NCBI GenBank assembly: GCA_031371425.1
Contig: JANMJO010000109.1
Location: forward strand, 1-40,644
Source of the DNA: JAFMIX01 sp031371425
GTDB lineage: Bacteria > Verrucomicrobiota > Verrucomicrobiia > Limisphaerales > JAFMIX01
DNA length: 40,644 bases
Direction of reading: 5' to 3'
The translations under genes were made by a program, and so were the position numbers. Under the pieces are notes generated by a model, which was given only the letters and a program-made list of their open reading frames with translations, was not told where the DNA came from and did no database searches. Of the stretch, positions 34,101 to 40,644 are shown one piece after another. The stretch's first letter is position 1. Every line of letters starts with the position of its first letter.

Positions 34101-37100
34101 GGCGAACGATTCCGTGCGCGCCATCAGTCTCCAGCTCGATGGCAGCATCCTCATCGGCGGCCTGTTCACCAGCGTGAACGGCACCCCGCGCAGCCACATC
34201 GCCCGCCTCAACAGCGCCGACGGCTCGCTCGACAACACCTTCAACCCCGGCGCCGGGCTGGATGACGCGGTGCTCGCGATTTCATTGCAGGCGGATGGAC
34301 GCATCGTGCTGGGCGGGACATTCACCCATTGCAACGGCGTCAGTCGCAATCGCCTCACGCGGCTGAACCCCGATGGCTCGGTGGACCCGACCATCAACTT
34401 CGGCACCGGAGCTGACGCGTATGTGGGCGCCGTCGTGGTGCAGAAGGGAACGATCGTGGGTTATCCTCCCACCGTGCCGGACGAAAAGATCATCATCGGC
34501 GGCGGGTTCACCCATTACAACGGCGCGGCGCACGATCATCTGGCGCGGATTTACGGCGGGTCCATCGGCGGCTCGGGCGCGTTCGAGTTCTCCATGCCCG
34601 ACTATCAGGCGGATGAGAACGCCACGAACGTATTCATCACCGTCATCCGCACGGGCGGCACGAGCGGCACGAATGCGGACGGCTCTGGAAATATCCTCGT
34701 GCACTTCACCACCGCCAACGGCACGGCGCAGGCGGGAACGAATTATACTGCGGTGGACACCTACCTTGTTTTCCCCGCCGGCGAAGTGCAGCAGACACTG
34801 GCCGTGGCGGTCATGGACGACTTCATCATCACGCCGAACCTGACGGTCAATCTGGACATTGTCCCGCAGTTGCCCGCCACCCCCGGCTACCAACCGACCG
34901 CAGTGCTGACCATCGTCAACACCGACAGCGCGATTCAATTCACTTCGGCCACGTACCAAGTGCCCAAGAACGTCATCAACAGCCTCGCCCAGATTGGCGT
35001 CGTCCGCGCCGGCAGTTCGGTCGGCACCGCCACGGTGGTCTTCAACACCACCACCAACGGCACCGCGTTGGTGGGCACGGATTACCAGCCGCGCACCAAC
35101 ATACTCATCACCTTCGCCCCCGGCGTCACACAGCAGATCGTGACCGTGCCGGTCGTCAACAACAACCTCCCCGAAGGCAACCAGACTGTGACCATGACAT
35201 TGAGCAATGTCTTCGGCTCGCTCCTCTCTGCGCCGTCGAACGCCGTGCTGACCATCATTGATACCGTCAATGCGCCCGGCCAGTTCCTTTTCTCCGCCAC
35301 CAATTACAACGTCAGCGAAGGCGGCGGCGTGGGCTTCACCAGCACGGCCATCACCGTGCTCCGCACGAACGGCGCGACAGGGATTGTCACCGTCCACTAC
35401 GCCACCACCAACGGCACGGCAGCGGCAGGGATTAAATACATCGCCACCTCCGGCGTGCTGACTTTCGGCGATGGCGAAATAAGCAAGACCTTCACCGTCC
35501 CCGTGTTCAACACCGCCACCATCGAATCCAATCAGAACTTCTTCGTGTCCTTGTTCACCACCTCGGGTGGCGCGGGCCTCACCGCCCCGACGAATGCCAT
35601 GGTCACGATTCTCAACACGAACGCCGGCATCATTTTCGCCGCAGCCACAAACACGTTCAACGAAAACGCCGGCGTGGCTCTCATCAATGTCGTCCGCTAC
35701 AACAACACCCACGGCATCGCCACGGTGAACTACGGCACCACCAACGGCACGGCGCAGGCGGGCGTGAACTTTTTCGCCACCAGCGGCACACTCACCTTCA
35801 ACGATGGCGCGTCTCTGGCGTCCATCACCGTCCCGCTGATTTACAACACGAACGTCACTGGCAACCTGACCTTCAATGTGGGTCTCTCCAGCCCCAGCGC
35901 GGGCACGCAGGTCGGAAACCCCGGCGTCACCAGCATCGTGCTGCGCGATGTGGATGCGGGCTTGAGCTTCACCACCTCCAGCGTCTCCGTCCTCAAGAAC
36001 GCCGGCAGCCTCGTCATCCCCGTCATCCGCTCCGCCACAAACTCCGGGCTGGTCACTGTGGATTACACCACCCAGGACGGCACGGCGCAGGCCGGAGTTG
36101 ATTACACGTTCACGCACGGCACGCTGGTGTTCAGCAATGGCGTCGCCACGAACACCTTCACCGTGCCCATCAGCAACAACGGCCTCGTGAACGGCGACCA
36201 CGCGTTCACCGTGAAGTTGTCCAACCCCTCCGGCACTGGCCGCATCGTTTCGCCGAGCACCGAGACGGTGACGATCATTGACAGCAACCCCGGCCTCCGT
36301 TTCTCCAGCCCCACCTACAGCGTGTTCAAGACCGGCGGTCAGGCCATCATCAACGTCCAACGCATTGACTTTACCAACACCGTGACTTCGGTGAATTACC
36401 TCGTCACCAACGGCACCGCCATCGCGGGCACGCACTTCATCTCCAGCAGCGGCACGCTCGTCTTCACCAACGGCGTCACCAACCAATCCTTCACCGTGGC
36501 AATCATCGGCACCACCACCGTCCAGCCCGACTTGGTGGTGCTGCTGGAATTGAGCAGCCCCGTCAACGGCATCCTCATTCCGCCGAGTGCGGCCACGCTG
36601 ACCATTCATGACGACACCGGCAGCTACGTCATCCCCGCCGGCGCCGCTATGGTTTCCGAGTCGGGTGCGGGCGCGCCCAACGACATCATTGATTCCAACG
36701 AGACCGTCACCGTGCAGTTCGCCTTACGCGTCGCGGGCGGCACGAACGTAGCCAACCTGATCGCCACGCTGCTCCCCGGCGGCGGCGGCGTGACGCCGGT
36801 CAACCCGGTCACGGCCACCTACGGCGCGCTGGCGTATCGCGGTCACTCGGTCTCGCGGCCGTTCACCTTCATGGCGCAAGGCACGAACACGCAGCAGATC
36901 ACCGCCACGTTCCGGCTTCAGAACGGAGTGAACGACATCGGCAACGCGATCTTCGGCTTCACAATCGGCAGCTCGGCGAGATCGTTCTCGAACACCGCCG
37001 CCATCACGATCTTCGACAACGCTGCGGCCTCGCCGTATCCGTCCATCATCAACGTCAGCGGCGTGGGCGGCACGCTGATCAAGGCCACGGTGACGCTCAC

Positions 37101-37329
37101 CAACTTGAGCCACACCTCGCCGGCGGATATCCGGGCGCTGGTGGTTTCACCGGCGGCGTTGAACACGTTGTTCATGGCGCACGCCGGCGGCAATAACGCG
37201 GTGACGAACATCACGCTGACGTTCGACGATGCGGCGGCCAGTTCGCTATCGCAGATCAACCGTCTGACCACGAGCACCAACAAGCCGACGCAGTGGTTTA
37301 TGACACCCAACCCGCCGCCTTTCCCCTGA
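28186..37329 (+). CDS. Giant secreted Calx-beta/delta-60 repeat protein, C-terminally truncated
   Basis: About 3,047 aa. The GTG at 28186 is chosen because GGAGA lies 6 bases upstream; the ATG at 28198 is an alternative. Order of parts: signal peptide (1-39), TolB-like propeller (about 40-330), pre-peptidase-C-like domain (about 335-475), two divergent Calx-beta domains (about 480-775), six or seven delta-60 repeats (about 820-1195), four Calx-beta domains (about 1235-1740), about seven delta-60 repeats (about 1760-2125), six Calx-beta domains (about 2130-2810), a linker, and the first half of a proprotein-convertase-P-like domain (about 2945-3047). It stops abruptly after N-P-P-P-F-P; the rest of that domain is in the next gene. 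Calx-beta units normally bind calcium, so a cell-surface adhesive or matrix role is likely. Confidence 0.85.
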   Translation: MKEKMRFIGLRLQRLIRGTSALMGSLLVLAGMTATAFGQAETKILFAAKPTIADTTYEFYLIKTNGTGLFRMTMDGTDKICPAVSPDNTTLAYLRNDLPAPNIEIIPVSGGAPYTVPITNYAYALQWGDNQTLYYLSPDGIANGYRLWKTDTNGNGNRVVFTNVLDDLFAASYAFHLDRTTGKAYIPNLNPAIESRIYYGTVTSNRLTGFIPFTTTLGDEFDPGLSPDGNRIAFGADVLFDGEQALWVANTAGGAAAAIANSKYAGNPAWIDNSTLVFTKATASTFANSYYEGNIVRVKQNGTGMSSLTSGTVVSGRCAFPCIIVTTNGAPPPGGDNDYFTNAIVIEGLSGTVAGTNTAATLEAGEPDFINADDFSGVDKSIWYQWTAPASGVVSFDTFGSGFDTVLAVYTNTPDIANLVAANNDYLSLIVPQSWLTFTVVEGTTYFISVNGNSLPAPGYSDSGNVILNWLETVPNIESGTFKFTAANYVVSDNESFSPFDASLFPSIVGARVTVTRTNGFSGRVLVPYTVTNYSTFAFSNNVSGVLVFDDHQMSADIIVDIFSLLTTNTSIGTNPPITLAAPGTIDVTLDTPTLDLLESTDLLPPVLTVVTNTQVTVVSAVYPPSEVDRAASLPYFNIERATFRTPEGNIGATILVYPSRAPSGGSTYTLNYAVDHHVSLTDLLGPNNTFTLQAGSDYATPTTDFTDVTSGTLTWESGDGFPKEINLPIAQDSNPEFNEDFEIELYNPLDISTAPPTVLALGQVNTATMTILFDDQPAGAVDRTWNVEGTSSSVPPNLTYPGTQGGVSDSANGNGGTVYATAVQPDGKSIVAGSFIAFDSNPYNRIVRLLNNGYQDATFLAAPNSGANDFIAALALQPDGKILIGGAFTSFNGANRYHIARLNANGSVDNAFNPGLGVNGMVWALARQANGKIVIAGEFTSVNGTNCNSVARLNANGSLDTSFNPGVGPNGIVKAVAVDGAGRVSIGGYFTRVAGLVRGGVARLNADGTLDASFDPGIGNYNPDTGNTDPVNALALQSDGKLLAGGSFAYVQLNPINGIARFNTDGTVDTSFSTGGSVNGTHNPVIGVADSVNAITLQTDGTILIGGDFISINQTRRVGIARLFGDGSVDTTFMDTAYNQFAGVINHYHNPDAVNLLDYPQGNHRNSINAIAVEPGTNSNVIIGGNFLVVGGGSFAHSGFLARDGDSGIVDNGRMDIHPRSNVARLIGSGTPGPGNIEFSYDAYSVGKSDGSLYVSLVRTNGSLGIIGASLSAPPGPDGQPGIANIPADFTTGNSEPTWNTRWSTPGWMKSDCYFGPNYNLTLGDSTPGVGSGVIFGISNNGNITGNLNANLALAAPKPFDFFLGGELIPLGVAMGAKQASALTIIDPNFKAGTFGFSAAAYTVNQSSNAVTITVTRTNGNHGAVQISYATFNGTATSPANYTAVGGTLTFNQGDISKSFTVPIIPSTVNQPDKTVNLRLFGITGGGQTGLTNAVLTIVNNVFGAGHITFAFPTNTASETAGTAPIVLNRLGAGSGTLDVTMISSDITATNGVNYVRSTNVVHWNNLDVSPKTVNVTVLHDGNFTPSLTVKLRLTNGLVNNLANANVLGLSTLTNSTLVIANADFPGTVQFTAAAYSVKKYGGFALIPVIRTGGSAGTVTVDYTTVNGTASSPANYTATNGVLTFAAGEVSKYIKVPIIDDGSGAGLQALGVTLSNALPASALGSISNTVLNIIDSATVNEPPGSEDVTYSPLSGFNGNVFTLALQVNNQLLVGGEFTMANGVPRQHLARLNENGTLDATFGLPSSSMVANDSVRTLAIQTDGRILVGGHFTTFNNIARSRIARLNYDGSLDSLFDPGSGADNPVFALGETFVNGARKVIIGGAFARLNGVTFNSIGRLNDDGTPDTTFNPAGLGANSTVYALAVQTDGKIIIGGDFTAVNGTALNHIARLNADGSVDNTFTNAVANAAAGANDSVRAISLQLDGSILIGGLFTSVNGTPRSHIARLNSADGSLDNTFNPGAGLDDAVLAISLQADGRIVLGGTFTHCNGVSRNRLTRLNPDGSVDPTINFGTGADAYVGAVVVQKGTIVGYPPTVPDEKIIIGGGFTHYNGAAHDHLARIYGGSIGGSGAFEFSMPDYQADENATNVFITVIRTGGTSGTNADGSGNILVHFTTANGTAQAGTNYTAVDTYLVFPAGEVQQTLAVAVMDDFIITPNLTVNLDIVPQLPATPGYQPTAVLTIVNTDSAIQFTSATYQVPKNVINSLAQIGVVRAGSSVGTATVVFNTTTNGTALVGTDYQPRTNILITFAPGVTQQIVTVPVVNNNLPEGNQTVTMTLSNVFGSLLSAPSNAVLTIIDTVNAPGQFLFSATNYNVSEGGGVGFTSTAITVLRTNGATGIVTVHYATTNGTAAAGIKYIATSGVLTFGDGEISKTFTVPVFNTATIESNQNFFVSLFTTSGGAGLTAPTNAMVTILNTNAGIIFAAATNTFNENAGVALINVVRYNNTHGIATVNYGTTNGTAQAGVNFFATSGTLTFNDGASLASITVPLIYNTNVTGNLTFNVGLSSPSAGTQVGNPGVTSIVLRDVDAGLSFTTSSVSVLKNAGSLVIPVIRSATNSGLVTVDYTTQDGTAQAGVDYTFTHGTLVFSNGVATNTFTVPISNNGLVNGDHAFTVKLSNPSGTGRIVSPSTETVTIIDSNPGLRFSSPTYSVFKTGGQAIINVQRIDFTNTVTSVNYLVTNGTAIAGTHFISSSGTLVFTNGVTNQSFTVAIIGTTTVQPDLVVLLELSSPVNGILIPPSAATLTIHDDTGSYVIPAGAAMVSESGAGAPNDIIDSNETVTVQFALRVAGGTNVANLIATLLPGGGGVTPVNPVTATYGALAYRGHSVSRPFTFMAQGTNTQQITATFRLQNGVNDIGNAIFGFTIGSSARSFSNTAAITIFDNAAASPYPSIINVSGVGGTLIKATVTLTNLSHTSPADIRALVVSPAALNTLFMAHAGGNNAVTNITLTFDDAAASSLSQINRLTTSTNKPTQWFMTPNPPPFP
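30640..31770 (+). repeat. First delta-60 repeat block in the giant protein gene
   Basis: Six clear repeats plus a weaker seventh of about 55-60 codons each follow the pattern D-G-K-I-x-I-G-G-x-F-T-x-x-N-G ... I-A-R-L-N-x-D-G-S-x-D-x-x-F-N-P-G. Six or seven such units could close one beta-propeller. A second block is at 33465-34560. Confidence 0.85.
33465..34560 (+). repeat. Second delta-60 repeat block in the giant protein gene
   Basis: About seven repeats follow the same pattern as the block at 30640-31770, from L-L-V-G-G-E-F-T-M-A-N-G to I-I-I-G-G-G-F-T-H-Y-N-G-A. The block is flanked on both sides by Calx-beta domains, so the protein alternates the two repeat classes. Confidence 0.85.
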
Positions 37330-37357
37330 TGGCTGGCGAATTGAACGAGAGATTTTT

Positions 37358-39823
37358 ATGAACAAGACGTTTTTGAAAAAGGGATTCAGTCTGCTGGCGG
37401 TCGCAGGCTTGGTCTGGCCGGCTGCCGCCGTGAGTGTGGCGCGCAGGCAGCTCCCCGGCCACGTGCCAGCGGCGGTGGCGAACTTGTCCGTGTCCAGCCA
37501 TCTGGCGGCTACGAACCAGATCAACCTGGCCATCGGCCTGCCGTTGCGGAACACCACGGCGCTGACCAATCTGATGGGGGAGATTTACGATTCCGCCAGT
37601 CCGAAATACCGCCAGTATCTGACGCCGGAAGAATTCACCGCGCAGTTCGGGCCGACCGAGCAGGAGTATCAGGCGGTCAAAGATTTCGCGGCGGCCAACA
37701 GCTTCACCGTCACCGCCACGCACGCCAACCGCATGCTCGTCGAGGTCCGTGGTTCGGCGGCGGATGTGGAGCGCGCCTTCAACGTTCAGCTGAACAAGTA
37801 TCCCCATCCGACGGAAAGCCGGGAGTTTTTCGCGCCCGCCACCGCGCCGTCCGTGCCGGCGTCATTGGCGGTTTTGGATGTGACGGGCTTGAGCGATTTT
37901 CCGCGCCCCACGCCCAGGATCAAACTGGGTGGTTACACTTCCGCTTCGCCCAAGACCGGCTCCGGTCCCGGCGGCTTGCTGATGGGTTATGATTATCGCA
38001 ATGCGTATGTGCCGGGGACGACCTTGACCGGCGTGGGGCAGAAGGTGGCGTTTGTGCAGTTCGACGGATATTTCGCGAGCGACATCGCCCTGTATGCGCA
38101 GCAGTCCGGCTTGCCAGCGCCGGTGCTGACGAACATTTTGATAAACGGGTTCAGCGGCATTCCCACCCTGACCGGCGGCGAAGGTGAAGTGACACTGGAT
38201 CTGGAGATGACGATGTCCATGGCGCCGAATCTGGACATGATGCTGGTCTATGAAGGTGATCCATTTAACTTCAGCCCGAATGCCGTCCTGAACCGGATCG
38301 CTGCGGACAATGCAGCCCGGCAGGTGAGTTGTTCGTGGGGTTGGACCGGCGGGCCGACGGCGACGACCGAGCAGATTTTCCTGCAGATGATTCTTCAGGG
38401 GCAGGCGTTCTTGAACGCTTCCGGCGACTGGGATTCTTCATATCCCGGCTGGATGGAAGACCCGAATTTCGTCGGCTATCCATCGGGCAGCGCCAATATC
38501 GTGCAGGTCGGCGGCACCACATTGACCACCGGCGCGGGCGCGGCGTATGTTTCGGAAACGGTGTGGACTTCCACTGATCCGTATTTTTATCGCGGCGTGC
38601 AGATTGGCGAATTGGGAAGTTCGGGCGGCATCAGCAGCGTCGTCCCCCTTCCGATCTGGCAGCAGGGCATCGCCAACTCCAGCAACAACGCCTCGGCCAC
38701 GTTCCGGAATGTCCCCGATGTCTCCATGCCCGCCGACGGGATCAACATCGTTCTCTACGGCGCCAATCAAAACACCGGCGGCACCAGCGCCTCGGCGCCA
38801 TTGTGGGCGGGCTATCTGGCGCTCGTGAACCAGCAGGCGGTTGCGCAGGGAAAACCCACCGTCGGTTTCCCAAACCCCTCCCTCTACTCCATCGCCAAGA
38901 CGGCCAGCTACAACAGTTGTTTCTATGACATCACCAACGGCAACAACGCTTGGGTGAGCTACCCGACCAATTATTTCGCCGTCGGCGGCTACGACCTTTG
39001 CACCGGCCTCGGCTCTCCAAAAGGCGTGACCCTCATTAACGCTTTGGTCAATGGCACCAACACCGCGCTCATCATTTCCGCACCGTTGCCGCTCTGGGGC
39101 ACCAACCTCGCCGCCCTGAACGGCAGCAACCCCAACGGCGCGTGGTTGCTCTTCGTGCAGGACGACGCGCTCTTTGACTCCGGCTCCATCGCCAAAGGCT
39201 GGCAGCTCAACCTCACCACCGCCAACCCCGTCGGTGCCGCCGCCGACTTGGAACTCACCATGACCAGCCCGGCCACCAACATTCTGGGCAACGGAAATCT
39301 CACCTACGTCATCGCCGTCACCAACTACGGCCCGTCCGCTTGCGCCAGCAATGCCGTCATCACCATCACACTCCCCGCTGCCGCCACATTCCTTTCCGCC
39401 ATTCCCACCAAAGGATTCGTCAGCACCCTCGCTGGCATAAGTCTGACTTGGAACGCCGGACCCTTGGCCGTCAGCGCCGCCGCCAAGCTCACGCTCACCT
39501 TGCGCGCTACCGGCATCGGCAGCTACGCCAACACCGCCCACGTGGATTCCACCACCACCACCGACCCGAATCCTGACGACGACACCGCCACCGTGACCAT
39601 CAACGCCATCACGACGCCGCAATTGTCAGGCTTCCTCATCCCCGGCGGCGACGGACGCTTCCGGCTCTCCATGACAAATGAGATTTCCGGGTCGGTCATC
39701 ATCCAGGCATCCACCAACCTGTTCAACTGGGTAAATATTTCCACCAACACCCTGCCGTTCATCTACACCAACGGCTACACCACGAACTACTCCGCCCGCT
39801 TCTACCGCGCAGTCCTGCCGTAG
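37358..39823 (+). CDS. S53 (sedolisin) peptidase fused to half a P-like domain and a DUF11 domain
   Basis: 821-aa secreted serine-carboxyl peptidase. A signal peptide (1-24) is followed by an activation propeptide (about 40-180, with Y-L-T-P-E-E-F-x-x-x-F-G-P-T). The catalytic domain (about 205-565) has Glu277 and Asp281 in E-V-T-L-D, Asp357 in S-G-D-W-D as oxyanion residue and Ser477 in G-G-T-S-A-S-A-P. The Y-D-L-C-T-G-L-G-S-P calcium-site region closes it. Then, from about residue 575, comes the second half of a convertase-P-like domain (G-S-N-P-N-G-A-W-L-L-F-V-Q-D-D ... G-S-I-A-K-G-W), whose first half ends the upstream giant protein. A DUF11 domain (about 628-745) and a C-terminal domain follow. 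GAGAG precedes the ATG by about 7 bases. Confidence 0.9.
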   Translation: MNKTFLKKGFSLLAVAGLVWPAAAVSVARRQLPGHVPAAVANLSVSSHLAATNQINLAIGLPLRNTTALTNLMGEIYDSASPKYRQYLTPEEFTAQFGPTEQEYQAVKDFAAANSFTVTATHANRMLVEVRGSAADVERAFNVQLNKYPHPTESREFFAPATAPSVPASLAVLDVTGLSDFPRPTPRIKLGGYTSASPKTGSGPGGLLMGYDYRNAYVPGTTLTGVGQKVAFVQFDGYFASDIALYAQQSGLPAPVLTNILINGFSGIPTLTGGEGEVTLDLEMTMSMAPNLDMMLVYEGDPFNFSPNAVLNRIAADNAARQVSCSWGWTGGPTATTEQIFLQMILQGQAFLNASGDWDSSYPGWMEDPNFVGYPSGSANIVQVGGTTLTTGAGAAYVSETVWTSTDPYFYRGVQIGELGSSGGISSVVPLPIWQQGIANSSNNASATFRNVPDVSMPADGINIVLYGANQNTGGTSASAPLWAGYLALVNQQAVAQGKPTVGFPNPSLYSIAKTASYNSCFYDITNGNNAWVSYPTNYFAVGGYDLCTGLGSPKGVTLINALVNGTNTALIISAPLPLWGTNLAALNGSNPNGAWLLFVQDDALFDSGSIAKGWQLNLTTANPVGAAADLELTMTSPATNILGNGNLTYVIAVTNYGPSACASNAVITITLPAAATFLSAIPTKGFVSTLAGISLTWNAGPLAVSAAAKLTLTLRATGIGSYANTAHVDSTTTTDPNPDDDTATVTINAITTPQLSGFLIPGGDGRFRLSMTNEISGSVIIQASTNLFNWVNISTNTLPFIYTNGYTTNYSARFYRAVLP

Positions 39824-39844
39824 CAGCAAATTCCTCCAACACCG

Positions 39845-40423
39845 GTGAAAGTCCTTGGCTTAACTGGCGGCATCGGGATGGGCAAATCCACCACCGCCGA
39901 CTGGTTGCAAGACCACGGCGTCCCCGTCATAGACACGGACGAACTCGCCCGCCAACTCGTTCAGCCCGGCGAACCCGCGCTCGCCGAAATCCAATCCGCC
40001 TTCGGCCAGACCATCGTCGGCGCAGACGGCCTGCTCCGCCGCGACGCGCTCGCCCAACTCGTCTTCGCCGATGAAGTCGCGCGAAAAAAACTCGAAGCCA
40101 TTCTCCACCCTCGCATCCGCGAACGCTGGCTCGCGCAGCTCGCAGAGTGGCGCGCCGCCGGCCGCTCGGCGGCAGTCGTCGTCATACCCTTGCTCTACGA
40201 AACCAAGGCCGAATCGAACTTCGACCAGATCCTCTGCGTCGCCTGCTCCGCCGCCACGCAGCGCGAGCGGTTGTTTGCCCGGGGCTGGACTGCGGATGAA
40301 ATCAGCCGGCGCAACGCCGCCCAATGGCCTGTGGAAAAGAAAATGGCACTCGCCCACCGCATCATCTGGACCGAGGGCGAACCGGACGTGATGGCCGCGC
40401 AACTGGCGCGGGTCATCGCCTGA
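39845..40423 (+). CDS. coaE: Dephospho-CoA kinase
   Basis: 192-aa cytosolic P-loop kinase catalysing the last step of coenzyme A synthesis, phosphorylation of the ribose 3'-OH of dephospho-CoA. Motifs: G-L-T-G-G-I-G-M-G-K-S-T (P-loop, about residues 5-16), D-T-D-E-L-A-R at about 32-38, the L-E-A-I-L-H-P-R-I-R lid helix, and V-V-V-I-P-L-L-Y-E-T at about 115-125. The start is a GTG at 39845, 21 bp after the peptidase gene. C-ending codons resemble those of ftsK rather than those of the exopolysaccharide genes, consistent with a core gene. Some genomes fuse or pair coaE with DNA-metabolism genes; nothing like that is visible here. Confidence 0.95.
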   Translation: MKVLGLTGGIGMGKSTTADWLQDHGVPVIDTDELARQLVQPGEPALAEIQSAFGQTIVGADGLLRRDALAQLVFADEVARKKLEAILHPRIRERWLAQLAEWRAAGRSAAVVVIPLLYETKAESNFDQILCVACSAATQRERLFARGWTADEISRRNAAQWPVEKKMALAHRIIWTEGEPDVMAAQLARVIA

Positions 40424-40424
40424 A

Positions 40425-40616
40425 CGCGGGCTCGAAATGCTGCCTAGGGTCAGGGAAATGCGCCCTGACGTCCCCGTCATAATGATTACCGCCTACGGCG
40501 ATCCCGAGACAAAGCGCAGGGCGATAGAAAACGGCGCAAGCGGATTGCTGACCAAGCCCATCGACTTCACGCTGTTGAGGAAAGAAATCGATGCACGGCT
40601 AGAGCAAGCTGGATGA
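40425..40616 (+). pseudogene. Truncated response-regulator receiver domain
   Basis: The frame reads R-G-L-E-M-L-P-R-V-R-E-M-R-P-D, then V-P-V-I-M-I-T-A-Y-G-D, an A-I-E-N-G-A-S-G helix-turn and L-L-T-K-P-I-D, ending at a TGA at 40614-40616. These are beta4 (Thr/Ala switch), alpha4, and beta5 with the conserved Lys of a CheY-like receiver. The first half, with the acidic pocket and phospho-acceptor Asp, is missing; homology begins right after the coaE stop. An ATG at 40437 would allow a 59-aa product, but it could not be phosphorylated. The last 28 bases of the window show nothing further. Confidence 0.72.
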
Positions 40617-40644
40617 CGATGGTGTCCGCCTCGCCGCCACACTG

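Noticed and set aside
34282..36609. A 775-codon open frame on the minus strand, and other long antisense frames (for example 29677-31680 minus and 5040-6686 plus).
   Set aside because: They mirror well-supported genes with recognisable domains on the other strand; GC-rich codon bias leaves antisense frames open. Their translations are compositionally skewed with no recognisable motif or signal peptide.
37320..39079. TTTCC at both edges of the presumed peptidase insertion (37320-37324 and 39075-39079) as a target-site duplication.
   Set aside because: Removing one copy and the insert would not restore the reading frame of the P-like domain, and five bases of this kind are easily shared by chance. 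No inverted terminal repeats were found at the edges.

Overview
The window looks like chromosomal DNA of a high-GC member of the Verrucomicrobiota, most likely the Pedosphaera/Limisphaerales side (subdivision 3). This rests on a pseudo-pilus operon of the Akkermansia Amuc_1098-1101 type, an exosortase/EpsI exopolysaccharide locus, very large Thr/Asn-rich secreted proteins with Calx-beta and delta-60 repeats, and many intergenic palindromes. It is inference from gene content; no rRNA, tRNA or CRISPR array was seen.

Region 1 (1-8.8 kb) is mostly housekeeping. It holds a lone attC-like hairpin, ftsK, a HIT protein, a hicB-hicA toxin-antitoxin pair lodged between two copies of the HIT gene's 3' tail, and a small zinc-ribbon protein. 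A minus-strand group follows (Cys-motif hypothetical, rnc, BtpA-like), then a tRNA-dihydrouridine synthase gene carrying a 118-bp palindromic element in frame, and a minus-strand Nif3-like gene.

Region 2 (8.8-13.9 kb) is an exopolysaccharide locus: WecG/TagA-type glycosyltransferase, exosortase, EpsI-like protein, polyprenyl-phosphate sugar phosphotransferase and a UDP-glucuronate decarboxylase-like enzyme. Its synonymous codons end in G much more than those of the flanking genes, which prefer C.

Region 3 (14.0-20.5 kb) is a tight operon: a PilM-PilN fusion (Amuc_1101-like), a PilO-like Amuc_1100 protein, an Amuc_1099-like protein and an Amuc_1098-like secretin. No pilin, ATPase or PilC gene is in the window.

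Region 4 (20.5-39.8 kb) has five large secreted-protein genes on the same strand, led by a near-consensus promoter almost on top of the first start codon. The fourth is a giant protein of about 3,047 residues alternating Calx-beta arrays with delta-60 blocks. It ends halfway through a proprotein-convertase-P-like domain; the missing half, followed by a DUF11 domain, is fused to the C-terminus of the next gene, an S53 (sedolisin) peptidase. The simplest reading is that a peptidase gene was inserted into the giant gene.

Region 5 (39.8-40.6 kb) holds coaE and a 5'-truncated response-regulator fragment. The strongest leads are the split P-like domain, the HIT-tail duplication around hicBA, the attC-like site, the palindrome inside dus, and the Amuc_1100-type machine beside giant secreted proteins.
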